From NCBI GenBank assembly GCA_042088665.1, contig JBELMB010000004.1, positions 1 to 64,000 on the forward strand: a stretch of DNA of 64,000 bases, read 5' to 3'. Origin of the DNA: JBELMB01 sp042088665. Lineage in GTDB: Bacteria; Pseudomonadota; Alphaproteobacteria; Rhodobacterales; Rhodobacteraceae. A program made the translations under genes and the position numbers. Shown in pieces: positions 1-8,144 of this stretch; the stretch's first letter is position 1; every line of letters starts with the position of its first letter. Below the pieces are notes generated by a model. It was not told where the DNA came from, did not search any database, and worked only from the letters and a program-made list of their open reading frames with translations.

Positions 1-357
1 TTCGACAAATTCGATGGAAGGGTCCCACATCAGGGATCCGTAGCCAAAGACCCAAAGATCTCGCTCGAACCGTCCGTTCAGCCAGGCCTTTCGCTGCGCC
101 TCTCGCTGGTCACAGGGGGTGCGCCAATCGGCGGGTTGTCCGTCCGCGATGACGCGGCGGTCGATCTCTGCCAGATCAATATTGCGAAAGAAGGATTCCG
201 CCGCGGGCAGGATCTGTCCGCGCAATTCCGGGTGGTGCTGATAGGGATCAGGAGGGGGCACAGGCAGGGTCCGCTTGGGCGAGATGGCGCCGGTCAAGGG
301 GAGCATGGCGCGACCAGCAAAGCAAGACAGCGCAGCTGTTCCGGCGAGAAGTGACAT
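1..357 (-). CDS. ChaC-type gamma-glutamylcyclotransferase, 3' end cut by window edge
   Basis: This is the N-terminal part of a ChaC-like enzyme, a family that cleaves the gamma-glutamyl bond of glutathione to give 5-oxoproline and Cys-Gly in the cytoplasm. The hallmark VFGYGSLMWDP lies near residues 89-99, followed by SIEF as in E. coli ChaC. The frame stays open to base 1, so most of the catalytic domain is missing. Two in-frame ATGs are possible, at 357 and at 306. Neither has a clear Shine-Dalgarno, and the extra 17 residues of the longer form look hydrophobic (SLLAGTAALSCFAG), so the start is uncertain. It follows the PG-binding paralogue on the same strand and is probably not part of the T6SS. 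Confidence 0.8.
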   Translation of the reverse strand, partial: MSLLAGTAALSCFAGRAMLPLTGAISPKRTLPVPPPDPYQHHPELRGQILPAAESFFRNIDLAEIDRRVIADGQPADWRTPCDQREAQRKAWLNGRFERDLWVFGYGSLMWDPSIEFVE

Positions 358-488
358 CGCACCACAAGGGCCGATGGTGCAAATCCGGGAGCCAAGGTGC
401 TGATAGGCGCAGTTGGACGCCCGAAGCACTCAAGACCGCCAAACCGAACCTACACCGTGCCCGCCAGACCGTACCTGTCAGGCCGGGA

Positions 489-1598
489 TCACTTCGACAG
501 CCATTCGTAGAAGTTATACGCTTGATCGCCCCACCATTCACCGGCCTCGGCAAAGACCTGCAAGGGTCCGGATTTCATCCGGGTGACAAGTTTGTCCAGA
601 TCGCGTGTGCTGAGCTTGCCGGTGCGATAGCCGTTGATCGCTGTCTGCACCAGCGTCACCACGGTATCCACGGCGACCGCCCCCGCAGCAAGCGGGTTCA
701 GCGTGCGGATAAGCTTGAACGTGGCGTTGAAATAGGTGTTTCCCGCCATCGAAGGGGCAATCGCCTCGATGATGGTCTGCACAGCATCGACCAGCGCCGC
801 CCAGGGCACGGCAATGCCCATGCCCAGCTTGTAGATCTCGCCCGCGGCGGCACCGTATTCGCCCTTCTGGAAATAGTTGTAGCAATCGACGGCGCAGATC
901 ACCACCGAGACAACAATAAGCGGCTTGCCCAGTTTCTTGAGCGCGAGAGTGACGCGCCCGCTCTGCTCGCCGATGGCCTTCAGCAGCGCCACTGAAATCG
1001 GCGCGCTTTCCTTGCTGAGCAGGATGCCGATGACCTTTGCGGTCTGCTGCGCGTTCAGCCCGACGTCCTTGAGGACCTTGATGCCATGGGCGATCTTGCT
1101 GGCATCTGCGGCCACGCCAAAAGTGGCAAAGAAGCCTTTGACCGCGGGGCCGTAGTCCTTGATCAGCTGGTCCAGCATCGCATTGGTCCAGGCCTGATCA
1201 CCCGTGGCATTGGCAATCGCGGTATGAACCTTTTCGTGGCCGTCCTTTTCCTTGTCGTTGAGGGCGGCGCCCTTGCCCTTCTTGGGCTGCAGGTCGTCAA
1301 TTGGCGGGATCGACATCTTTGCCCAGCGGCCCTCGCTGGCGGGGTCGTTCAGGGCGACGATGGTCTTGGCATTGGGATCGACGCGGCCATCGCCGCGGCT
1401 GAAACCCGCAGCGCCTTTCTGAAAGTCGCGGATCATGCGGATCGTTTTCGAACCCACCTTGCCGTCCACCGCCAGTGGTACGCGCGGCGGGTGCATGAGG
1501 TCGTTCAGGCGCTGTTGCACCGCCATGACGTCCTGCTTTTGGTTCTTGCCACCTGCCCCAACGGAGCCGGTAATGAACATCGTCGAATTGATCGGCAT
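489..1598 (-). CDS. PG-binding-domain protein A, candidate T6SS effector
   Basis: A 369-residue protein. Residues about 20-65 match the PG_binding_1 pattern (DVMAVQQRLNDL, then VDGKVGSKTIRMIRDFQ), a fold that binds peptidoglycan. There is no N-terminal signal peptide. The C-terminal half is helical with two strongly hydrophobic stretches, around LGKPLIVVSVVICAVD and GMGIAVPWAALVDAV, and ends in an acidic, Trp-rich tail. No catalytic motif was recognised. It is a full-length paralogue of the protein encoded at 2524-3654 and sits at the distal end of the T6SS locus. Lack of a signal peptide, a wall-binding domain and the location together suggest a T6SS cargo acting in the periplasm or at the membrane of a target cell. 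That is inference. An AGGA Shine-Dalgarno lies about 10 bases upstream. Confidence 0.6.
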   Translation of the reverse strand: MPINSTMFITGSVGAGGKNQKQDVMAVQQRLNDLMHPPRVPLAVDGKVGSKTIRMIRDFQKGAAGFSRGDGRVDPNAKTIVALNDPASEGRWAKMSIPPIDDLQPKKGKGAALNDKEKDGHEKVHTAIANATGDQAWTNAMLDQLIKDYGPAVKGFFATFGVAADASKIAHGIKVLKDVGLNAQQTAKVIGILLSKESAPISVALLKAIGEQSGRVTLALKKLGKPLIVVSVVICAVDCYNYFQKGEYGAAAGEIYKLGMGIAVPWAALVDAVQTIIEAIAPSMAGNTYFNATFKLIRTLNPLAAGAVAVDTVVTLVQTAINGYRTGKLSTRDLDKLVTRMKSGPLQVFAEAGEWWGDQAYNFYEWLSK

Positions 1599-1709
1599 GC
1601 GGTAAAATCCTGGCGTGAAAATGACTTTGCGACATTTAGTGCCGGGAAGGATGCCCCGTAAATGGATCTATTCCTTACCTTTGGGAGGCGGCGGCGCCCT
1701 GTGGCAGGC

Positions 1710-2384
1710 TCAGTCCAGGACGCTCACCGGCAGAAGGCCGGCCAGAACGGCCCCCTGCAGGAGGTCCGGAGCCACGGCAAAGACCAGATCGGCCACGGTT
1801 TCGGAATGGTCCACGAGGTCAGGCACATGGATCGTGCGTGCGCCAGATGCCACGGCCGCGCGCGTGCCCGGCGCGCTGTCCTCGAAGGCCACGCAGGCCG
1901 TGGCGGGGACACCCATCCGGGCCGCGAGGGTCAGATAGCTTTCGGGGTCGGGTTTGTTGCGGGTCACCAGATCGCCGCCAACCACCTCCCGGAAATGATG
2001 CAGCAGCCCGGCCTTCTCCAGATGCGCACGGGCGCGGTGGGTGTCGGTGGAGGTGGCGACCCCCATGGCGATCCCCTGTTGTGACAGCAAATCCAGCAGG
2101 CGCGGCGCGGCGGGCTTGACCGGGACACCGTCGCGCAGCCGGTCGGTGATCCGGCCTTCCCAGGCGCTGTCGAACTGCGCGGCCGGGACATCGGCCCGCA
2201 AGGCATCCATCACGGCCTGCGACGTCTGTTCCGGGCGCAAGCCGATACACTGCAAGAAGATCTCACGCCCGTCCGGCAGATCAAAGGCGCGGCGCGTCTC
2301 GACAAAGCTGTCGAGGATCACGCGTTCCGTATCGAGCAGAAGGCCGTCCATGTCGAACATGACGGACCAGGGGGCGGGGGACAT
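1710..2384 (-). CDS. HAD-superfamily hydrolase (phosphoglycolate phosphatase / beta-PGM-like)
   Basis: A 224-residue cytoplasmic phosphatase of the HAD superfamily with the DxD nucleophile motif FDMDGLLLDTE (D11, D13), motif II in GVATST and motif IV near FEDSAPGTRAA, plus a helical cap between motifs I and II. The substrate cannot be read from sequence; small sugar phosphates or phosphoglycolate are usual for this subgroup. The ATG at 2384 is preceded by AGGAG at proper spacing, which decides against the longer upstream frame. It sits between the two PG-binding paralogues on the same strand and looks like a housekeeping gene caught between two duplicated copies. Nothing links it to secretion. 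Confidence 0.88.
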   Translation of the reverse strand: MSPAPWSVMFDMDGLLLDTERVILDSFVETRRAFDLPDGREIFLQCIGLRPEQTSQAVMDALRADVPAAQFDSAWEGRITDRLRDGVPVKPAAPRLLDLLSQQGIAMGVATSTDTHRARAHLEKAGLLHHFREVVGGDLVTRNKPDPESYLTLAARMGVPATACVAFEDSAPGTRAAVASGARTIHVPDLVDHSETVADLVFAVAPDLLQGAVLAGLLPVSVLD

Positions 2385-2467
2385 GGCGGGCTCCTGTGGG
2401 ACGGTCTGGTGACCGTGATGTAGCCTTCGCCATGCGGAAAGGCAGCCCCTTGCGTGCGGCCCGCCAT

Positions 2468-2514
2468 AGGCAAGCCGCACAGAGCCATCCACCGGAGGCA
2501 AGCCGCACAGAGCC
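2468..2514. repeat. 19-base direct repeat, two copies, period 28
   Basis: The sequence aggcaagccgcacagagcc occurs at 2468-2486 and again at 2496-2514, separated by 9 bases. It fills the short gap between the HAD gene and the end of PG-binding protein B. There is no inverted symmetry, so it looks like a local slippage duplication. Confidence 0.85.
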
Positions 2515-2523
2515 GCCCGGGAC

Positions 2524-3654
2524 CTAGCTCTTGAGCCAGGCGTAGAAATCCCAGGCCTTGTCGCCGAGGTATTCGCCGAACTCTGCGACCACCTGCAACG
2601 ATCCACCCTTCATGCGGTTCACCAGCTTGTCCAGCTCCCGGATGGAATTGACCTTGCCCCCCGCCAGCGCCGTGGTGGCCATCTGCAACAGGGTGACCGC
2701 TGAATCCACCGCGACGGAACTCGCCCCGGCAAGGTTCAGCATCTTGAGGACCTTGAACATCCCCATAAAGATCTTGCTGTTGGCGATATAGGGCGAAAAC
2801 CCTTCGAGGATGCTTTGCAAGGCATCCACCGCGGCGACCCACGGGATCATCGTAGTCGTCACCAGCTTCCAGACCTCGGCGGCAATCGCGCCATAGTTGC
2901 TCTTTTGGTAATGGCTGAAACACTCCACCGCGGTGACAAAGATCCCGGCGACGGCCAGCGGCTTGCCCAAAGCCTTCAGGTTCTTGAGCAGGCTGCCGTT
3001 CACCTTGGAGGCTTCCTTGACGAAACTCAGCGTGCCGCGAACGTTGACCCGCGTGAGCAACACGCCAAAGGTCTTGGCCGTCTGCGCCGGGTTCAGGCCC
3101 AGATCCTTGAACATCTTGACCGTCGCTGCGATGGCCTTTGTGTCCTTGAAAAGACCCATGGTTGCCAGCATCGCCTTTACCGAAGCACCGTAGTCCTTCA
3201 GCAGCGCGTCGATCATTTTCGTGGTGTAGTCGTGGTCCTTTGTTTCATTGGCGACGGCGGTGAACAGTTGCTCATACTTCTCCAACTCCTTGCCGTTCAG
3301 CGCCGCACCGCGCCCCTTTGGGGGCTGCACATCCTGCGCGCGGGGCACCGGTTTGCCCGCCCAGATCGCGCGCGTGTCGTCGGTGGCAAGCGCCCAGTAG
3401 CTTTCTCCCCCGACGTAGATCAGCCCGTGCTTGAAGGCGAGCGAGGGCGTGCCGGATTTGCGCACGGCGTTCATCTGGAAATCGCGGAGCATGCGCGCGG
3501 TTTTTGCACCGCAAATGCCGTCGACTTTCAGTTTGACCCGGTTGCCGGGCATCAGCGCATTGAGGCGCTTTTGCACGGCGACGACGTCCCGCCACTTGTT
3601 GCGGCCGCCAACGCCGACACTGTCGGAAATCTGCAAACCGATCTGCATCTTCAT
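2524..3654 (-). CDS. PG-binding-domain protein B, candidate T6SS effector
   Basis: A 376-residue paralogue of the protein at 489-1598. Shared parts include the GVGGRNKWRDVVAVQKRLN start, the VDGICGAKTARMLRDFQ peptidoglycan-binding motif, the GRGAALN linker, the LGLNPAQTAKTFGVLL helix, the hydrophobic ALGKPLAVAGIFVTAVEC stretch and the LDKLVNRMKGGSLQVVAEFGE tail. B has about 20 extra residues after the PG-binding motif. There is no signal peptide and no catalytic motif I can name. AGGGAGA lies 9 bases before the ATG. The gene follows the unknown 4093-5094 gene after a 438-base gap. The likely role, a T6SS-delivered envelope-active protein or a wall-anchoring accessory, is inference. Confidence 0.6.
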   Translation of the reverse strand: MKMQIGLQISDSVGVGGRNKWRDVVAVQKRLNALMPGNRVKLKVDGICGAKTARMLRDFQMNAVRKSGTPSLAFKHGLIYVGGESYWALATDDTRAIWAGKPVPRAQDVQPPKGRGAALNGKELEKYEQLFTAVANETKDHDYTTKMIDALLKDYGASVKAMLATMGLFKDTKAIAATVKMFKDLGLNPAQTAKTFGVLLTRVNVRGTLSFVKEASKVNGSLLKNLKALGKPLAVAGIFVTAVECFSHYQKSNYGAIAAEVWKLVTTTMIPWVAAVDALQSILEGFSPYIANSKIFMGMFKVLKMLNLAGASSVAVDSAVTLLQMATTALAGGKVNSIRELDKLVNRMKGGSLQVVAEFGEYLGDKAWDFYAWLKS

Positions 3655-4092
3655 GAAATGTCTCCCTTGAAATAACTTGTGCGTAAATCCCAGCGTGCCC
3701 CGGCAATGTGCCGTGCGCAGTCAACAGGTCGTTGCGGGCATGTTCAGCCCGATACGAAAAGCGCTGGCCTCGACACGCGGTTGAAATGAACCGCTGGGCA
3801 GGGGCCTTTTCTGTCCCGTCAGCCAAGGCGCAAACGCGCGGCAACAGGCACTTGTGTCCCGAACCGGACAGCATCTGGAACGGGCCAGAAAGGGCGCATT
3901 TGGGGTGGGATCCAGAACCGCCGGCGTTTCAATTCCGTCGTGCCACCTGTCTACCCGCGCCGGATCTGCCTCCGGTCACCCCCGCGCCAATCGCGTCACG
4001 GTCAAACTTGCCGTCATTTCAAACCACCTCGCCGCGCGGGTCAAGCCGCGTGACACTGCGATTTCTGGCAGGCCCCCGGGCCCGCCCCGCGA
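3655..4092. other. 438-base intergenic region
   Basis: This lies between the start of PG-binding protein B and the end of the unknown 333-residue gene. The reading frames that cross it have no Shine-Dalgarno and no recognisable motif. The length leaves room for a promoter for the two PG-binding genes, but I see no convincing consensus. Confidence 0.5.
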
Positions 4093-5094
4093 TCAGTTCT
4101 TTGTGCCGATGTCGGTCGAAAAGGACATCTTGCCGTTCGAGTCGGTGAGGACGCTGGCGTAGTCAGACGAGCTCCATTTGTAGAGGTTCGTCTCTGAGGT
4201 GTACGATTTACAGACGCTGACACCGATCTGGATGGTCTTGTTCTTTGCCACCTCCGTGTTGCGCGAGGTGGACATCATCCCGACTTCGAGCTTGCCATAC
4301 GGCACCAGCGACGACAGGTCGAGGCCGCGGGTCTTTGTTCCGGGATCACAGAGTTCGCCGCTGTGGACCGTGCCGCGGATGGTCTTCAGCTTGTCGGTGT
4401 AACGCGCGTTGACCATACCCTGACGGTCCGTGTCAAAGATCAGGACGTCATCCGCGCCCCAGACGTTCAGGCGGAATTGCAGCCCGATGGTGGCGCCCTC
4501 CTTTTCGGGAATGGATGACATGTACAGCCGCAGTTTGCCTTCGGACGTGCGGACTCTCCACGTCGGCTGGATATAGCGCCATGCGACGTCGGTGCCGACC
4601 TTTGACATCGTCTGCCATTCGTAGAACAGGCCCGCACCCGCCCCAAGAGAGACCGGCGAAGGCAGCAGGATGAACGAGGGGCCTTTCGGCTTCAGGTCGA
4701 AATCGCCCATGATGCCCTGCACGGCCTTCTTTGCAGATTCCTGCGCGGCCCAGTTGCCGGAACTCTTGGCAGCGGATTTCAGCAGGTCAAAGGCTGTGCT
4801 GGCAGATTTCACCGCAGCATCCGCATCGCCGCCAAGCGACAGGCACCAGTCCAGCCCCTGACTCTTGAGTTCGGTCACGTCGCCCTCGTTGCGGACACCG
4901 CTGAGAAAGCAAAAGGCGTGTCCCGCCTCGATCTGGGCCACGAGGCCAGCCCGGAATCCGGTGACCAGGACAGGCATGGGCACCTGTCCGCCCCCCATGT
5001 TCCAAAGGTTGATCTGGTAGGCGCTGCCACCCACAATGAGGGATCCGCTGAACCCCCCTCCCATGCAACCAATCCATTTGTCAGAATAGGACAT
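4093..5094 (-). CDS. Unknown 333-residue protein in T6SS locus
   Basis: I do not recognise this protein. It begins with a Gly-rich segment (GCMGGGFSGSLIVGGSAYQ), has a helical Ala/Lys-rich middle (about 95-130), and a C-terminal half predicted by eye to be beta-rich with several alternating strands (YIQPTWRVRTSEGKLRLYM, IGLQFRLNVWGADDVLIF). There is no signal peptide or membrane helix. AAGGAGA lies 6 bases before the ATG, so the start is secure. It is the first gene after tssH on the same strand, 51 bases away, so it is probably co-transcribed with the T6SS genes. It could be a secreted or accessory T6SS protein. Confidence 0.7.
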   Translation of the reverse strand: MSYSDKWIGCMGGGFSGSLIVGGSAYQINLWNMGGGQVPMPVLVTGFRAGLVAQIEAGHAFCFLSGVRNEGDVTELKSQGLDWCLSLGGDADAAVKSASTAFDLLKSAAKSSGNWAAQESAKKAVQGIMGDFDLKPKGPSFILLPSPVSLGAGAGLFYEWQTMSKVGTDVAWRYIQPTWRVRTSEGKLRLYMSSIPEKEGATIGLQFRLNVWGADDVLIFDTDRQGMVNARYTDKLKTIRGTVHSGELCDPGTKTRGLDLSSLVPYGKLEVGMMSTSRNTEVAKNKTIQIGVSVCKSYTSETNLYKWSSSDYASVLTDSNGKMSFSTDIGTKN

Positions 5095-5145
5095 TCAAAT
5101 CTCCTTGTGGCAAAGACCCGGGGGTAAAAGCCCCCAGGGCCTGAT

Positions 5146-7893
5146 TTATGAAAACTCGTAATCGAACCCGCTTTCCCCGACCTTGACTGTCACGCTTGTC
5201 ATGTCCTCGCCGGACACCATCCGGCTGAGCACCTGGCGCGACAGATCGGGCAGGATGGAATTGGTGATGATGTTGTCGATCATGCGGCCACCGCTGTCGG
5301 GGTCGCGGCACTGTTCGACGATGTAATCGATGACTTCGTCGCCATAGACGAGGCTGGCGTTGTGCGCATCCTTGAGACGCTTTGCCACCGACCCGATCTT
5401 GAGCCGGGTGATGCCGCCCAGCACCTCCTTGCCCAGCGGGAAATAGGGGATCGACACGATCCGGCCCAGAAGGGCAGGGGGGAAGACTTCCAGCTGGAAG
5501 GGCTTCATCGCGGCTTCGAGTTCGTCCACGTCCGGCGAGGTGTTGCCGCCCTCCGCCATCTCCATGATGACATCGGTGCCGACATTCGACGTCAGCAGGA
5601 TCAGGCAGTTCTTGAAGTCGATCCGGCGGCCATTGCCATCCTCCATGATGCCCTTGTCGAACACCTGAAAGAACAGCTCGTGCACGTCCGGGTGCGCCTT
5701 TTCCACTTCGTCCAGCAACACCACCGAATAGGGCTTGCGCCGCACGGCCTCGGTCAGGCGACCCCCTTCGCCGTGCCCGACGTAGCCCGGAGGCGCGCCT
5801 TTCAGCAGCGAGACGGTATGCGCCTCCTGATATTCGGACATGTTGATGGTGATGACGTTGTCCTCGCCACCGTACAGCTGCTCTGCCAAGGCCAAGGCGG
5901 TTTCCGTCTTGCCGACACCAGAGGGGCCACACAGCATGAAGACGCCAATGGGCTTGTTGGGGTTCGACAGGCCCGCGCGGTTCGTTTCGATCCGTTTGGC
6001 GATGGCCTTCAGCCCGTGGTCCTGACCGATCACGCGCTCCTGCAGGTGCGAGGCAAGGTTGAGCACCGCCTGCAATTCATCCTGCACCATGCGTCCGGCG
6101 GGGATCCCCGTCCAGTCAGAGATGATCGAGGCGACCGATTGCGCGTCCACATGGGAATAGACCATGCGGTCATCCGCATCGCCGGATTCCAACCGTTCCA
6201 GCATGGCGTGCAATTCTTCGCGCACGGCTTCGGGGTCGGCTGGCGGGGCCTCGGCGCTGGTGTCCTCTTCGGTGGTGTCTGCAGCCGCTTCGGCAGGTGC
6301 GGCATCGCCTTCGGCCTCCTCGGCGGCAGCGGGCCCAACCTCCGGCGCGGCGGCACCGATGGATTTGCGCAGCTCCAGCACCTTGTCGACCAGCTCCTTC
6401 TCGGCGGCGTATTTGACCTCAAGCTCCGCAAGTTTTTCCTCTTGCTCGGTCTTTTCGGCCTGCGCTTCGAGGATGCGTTCCTCGTTGCTTTCGCCCAGAT
6501 CGCGTTGCGCCAGCTTGCCGTCGATCTCCACCTGAAGGGAGACGATCTTTTCGCGCGTGTCCTGAATGCGGGCCGGGGTCGAGGACTGGCTCACCGCGAC
6601 GCGTGCACAGGCCGTATCCAGCAATGACACCGCCTTGTCAGGGAGCTGCCGCGCCGGGATATAGCGGTGCGAAAGCGACACGGCCGATACGATCGCCTCG
6701 TCCGAGATCCGCACACCGTGGTGCGTTTCCATCGGGTCGAGGATGCCACGCAGCATATAGCAGCACTGCTCCACCGACGGCTCTTCGACATTCACGGGCT
6801 GGAATCGCCGGGTCAGGGCCGGGTCCTTTTCGAAATACTTGGCGTATTCTGACCATGTGGTCGCCGCCACGGTGCGCAGCGTGCCACGCGCCAGCGCCGG
6901 TTTCAGCAGGTTGGCTGCGTCTCCTGTCCCGGCCTGTCCCCCGGCACCGATCAGCGTATGCGCCTCGTCGATGAAGAGGATGATCGGGATCGGGCTGCTT
7001 TGCACTTCGTCGATGACAGATTTCAGGCGCTGCTCGAATTCACCCTTCATGGAGGCACCGGCCTGCATGGCCTGAATATCCAGCATGAACAGTTTTGTGC
7101 CTTTCAGCTTGGGCGGCACGTCACCCGCTGCCAGCCGCTGGGCAAAGCCCTCCACGACGGCGGTCTTGCCCACGCCCGCCTCGCCGGTGAGGATCGGGTT
7201 GTTCTGACGGCGGCGCAGCAGCACATCGATGATCTGGCGGATCTCGTCATCGCGGCCCTTGATCTTGTCCATCTTGCCGCTTGCCGCCTCGGCGGTCATG
7301 TCCACGGCAAAGCGGCCCAGCGCGGTCGACGCCCCGGCGCGGGTGTCATCTCCTGAATCCGGATCCGCGGCAGAGGGCGAGGCAAGGCCCGACCCATCCA
7401 TCGGCCGCATGCTTTCCTCTTCGGAATCGGCCCACAGACGGCGGCTTTCCTTGCTCAGCACATCGGCAGAAATGTCGCCGAAAACCGAGGAATAGCGCAT
7501 GACGTGGCGGCGCAGGTGATCGTCCTGCAGAATACCCGTCAGCACATGGCCAGTGCGGATCTGGCTTTCCCCAAAGAGCAGCGTGGAATAGGTCCATGCA
7601 TGTTTGAGACTGTCGACGAACTGCTCCGAGATGCCGGGCGCCTCCGTCACGTTCTTGTCCAGACGGGCGAGCGTGTTCTGCAGGTCCTTGAGCACCTGAC
7701 CACGGTTCAGCCCCAAGGCCTGCAAGGTCACCGACACGTCAGAGTTCTTGTTCGACACCACGGGCCAAAGCCAATGGCACAGGTCGATCTGGCGGTTCTT
7801 GTCCCCGCGCGCCTGTCGCATGCCTTGAATAAAGGCGTTGTAGCCTGCCTGGTTCATCTTGAGCGCGTAGCTCTCGATTTCAATTCCGGCCAT
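5146..7893 (-). CDS. tssH: T6SS ATPase TssH (ClpV)
   Basis: This is the AAA+ disaggregase that disassembles the contracted TssB/TssC sheath so that it can be reused. The 915-residue protein has a Clp N-domain, a first Walker [10 protein letters not shown] at 237-245 with Walker [11 protein letters not shown], a coiled-coil middle domain (about 440-530), and a second Walker [13 protein letters not shown] with Walker [13 protein letters not shown]. The ClpV-specific N-terminus separates it from ClpB. Between the middle domain and the second AAA module lies an unusual run of about 45 residues rich in Ala, Glu and Pro. AAGGGGA precedes the ATG. It follows tssG after a 251-base gap containing four structured repeats. 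Confidence 0.95.
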   Translation of the reverse strand: MAGIEIESYALKMNQAGYNAFIQGMRQARGDKNRQIDLCHWLWPVVSNKNSDVSVTLQALGLNRGQVLKDLQNTLARLDKNVTEAPGISEQFVDSLKHAWTYSTLLFGESQIRTGHVLTGILQDDHLRRHVMRYSSVFGDISADVLSKESRRLWADSEEESMRPMDGSGLASPSAADPDSGDDTRAGASTALGRFAVDMTAEAASGKMDKIKGRDDEIRQIIDVLLRRRQNNPILTGEAGVGKTAVVEGFAQRLAAGDVPPKLKGTKLFMLDIQAMQAGASMKGEFEQRLKSVIDEVQSSPIPIILFIDEAHTLIGAGGQAGTGDAANLLKPALARGTLRTVAATTWSEYAKYFEKDPALTRRFQPVNVEEPSVEQCCYMLRGILDPMETHHGVRISDEAIVSAVSLSHRYIPARQLPDKAVSLLDTACARVAVSQSSTPARIQDTREKIVSLQVEIDGKLAQRDLGESNEERILEAQAEKTEQEEKLAELEVKYAAEKELVDKVLELRKSIGAAAPEVGPAAAEEAEGDAAPAEAAADTTEEDTSAEAPPADPEAVREELHAMLERLESGDADDRMVYSHVDAQSVASIISDWTGIPAGRMVQDELQAVLNLASHLQERVIGQDHGLKAIAKRIETNRAGLSNPNKPIGVFMLCGPSGVGKTETALALAEQLYGGEDNVITINMSEYQEAHTVSLLKGAPPGYVGHGEGGRLTEAVRRKPYSVVLLDEVEKAHPDVHELFFQVFDKGIMEDGNGRRIDFKNCLILLTSNVGTDVIMEMAEGGNTSPDVDELEAAMKPFQLEVFPPALLGRIVSIPYFPLGKEVLGGITRLKIGSVAKRLKDAHNASLVYGDEVIDYIVEQCRDPDSGGRMIDNIITNSILPDLSRQVLSRMVSGEDMTSVTVKVGESGFDYEFS

Positions 7894-8011
7894 GTTGAAA
7901 GTCCCCTTCTAGAAACGTTTTTTGTCAGCCGCCGCAGTGGCCGCCGTTTCGGTCCGGCTTATGACGCCGATCCCGCTCTCCCTGTTCAGGCCCCGCGGGG
8001 CCTGTCTGTGC

Positions 8012-8143
8012 GCGCTGCCGCTTCGCTGCGTGAGCGCTGGTTGCTTGCGCTGCCGCTTCGCTGCGTGAGCGCTGGTTGCTTGCGCTGCCGCTTCGCTGCG
8101 TGAGCGCTTGTTTGTTTGCGCTATCGCTTCGCTGCGTGAGCGC
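8012..8143 (-). repeat. Four tandem 26-base hairpin repeats between tssG and tssH
   Basis: Four nearly identical 26-base units lie at 8012-8037, 8047-8072, 8082-8107 and 8118-8143, with periods 35, 35 and 36. On the transcribed (minus) strand each unit opens with GCGCT and closes with AGCGC, with an inner GCAGC-GAA-GCGGC hairpin. The first unit in the mRNA begins one base after the tssG stop codon. A period that is not a multiple of three argues against a protein repeat. The likely role is RNA structure: stabilising the 3' end of the upstream message or tuning tssH expression. Confidence 0.85.
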
Positions 8144-8144
8144 G

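Noticed and set aside
3708..4162. Plus-strand frames of 146 and 102 residues in the gap before PG-binding protein B
   Set aside because: No Shine-Dalgarno, no recognisable domain, and they run into the opposite-strand unknown gene.
8012..8143. Possible CRISPR array
   Set aside because: Units are 26 bases but the spacers are only 9-10 bases and themselves similar; no cas genes are present.
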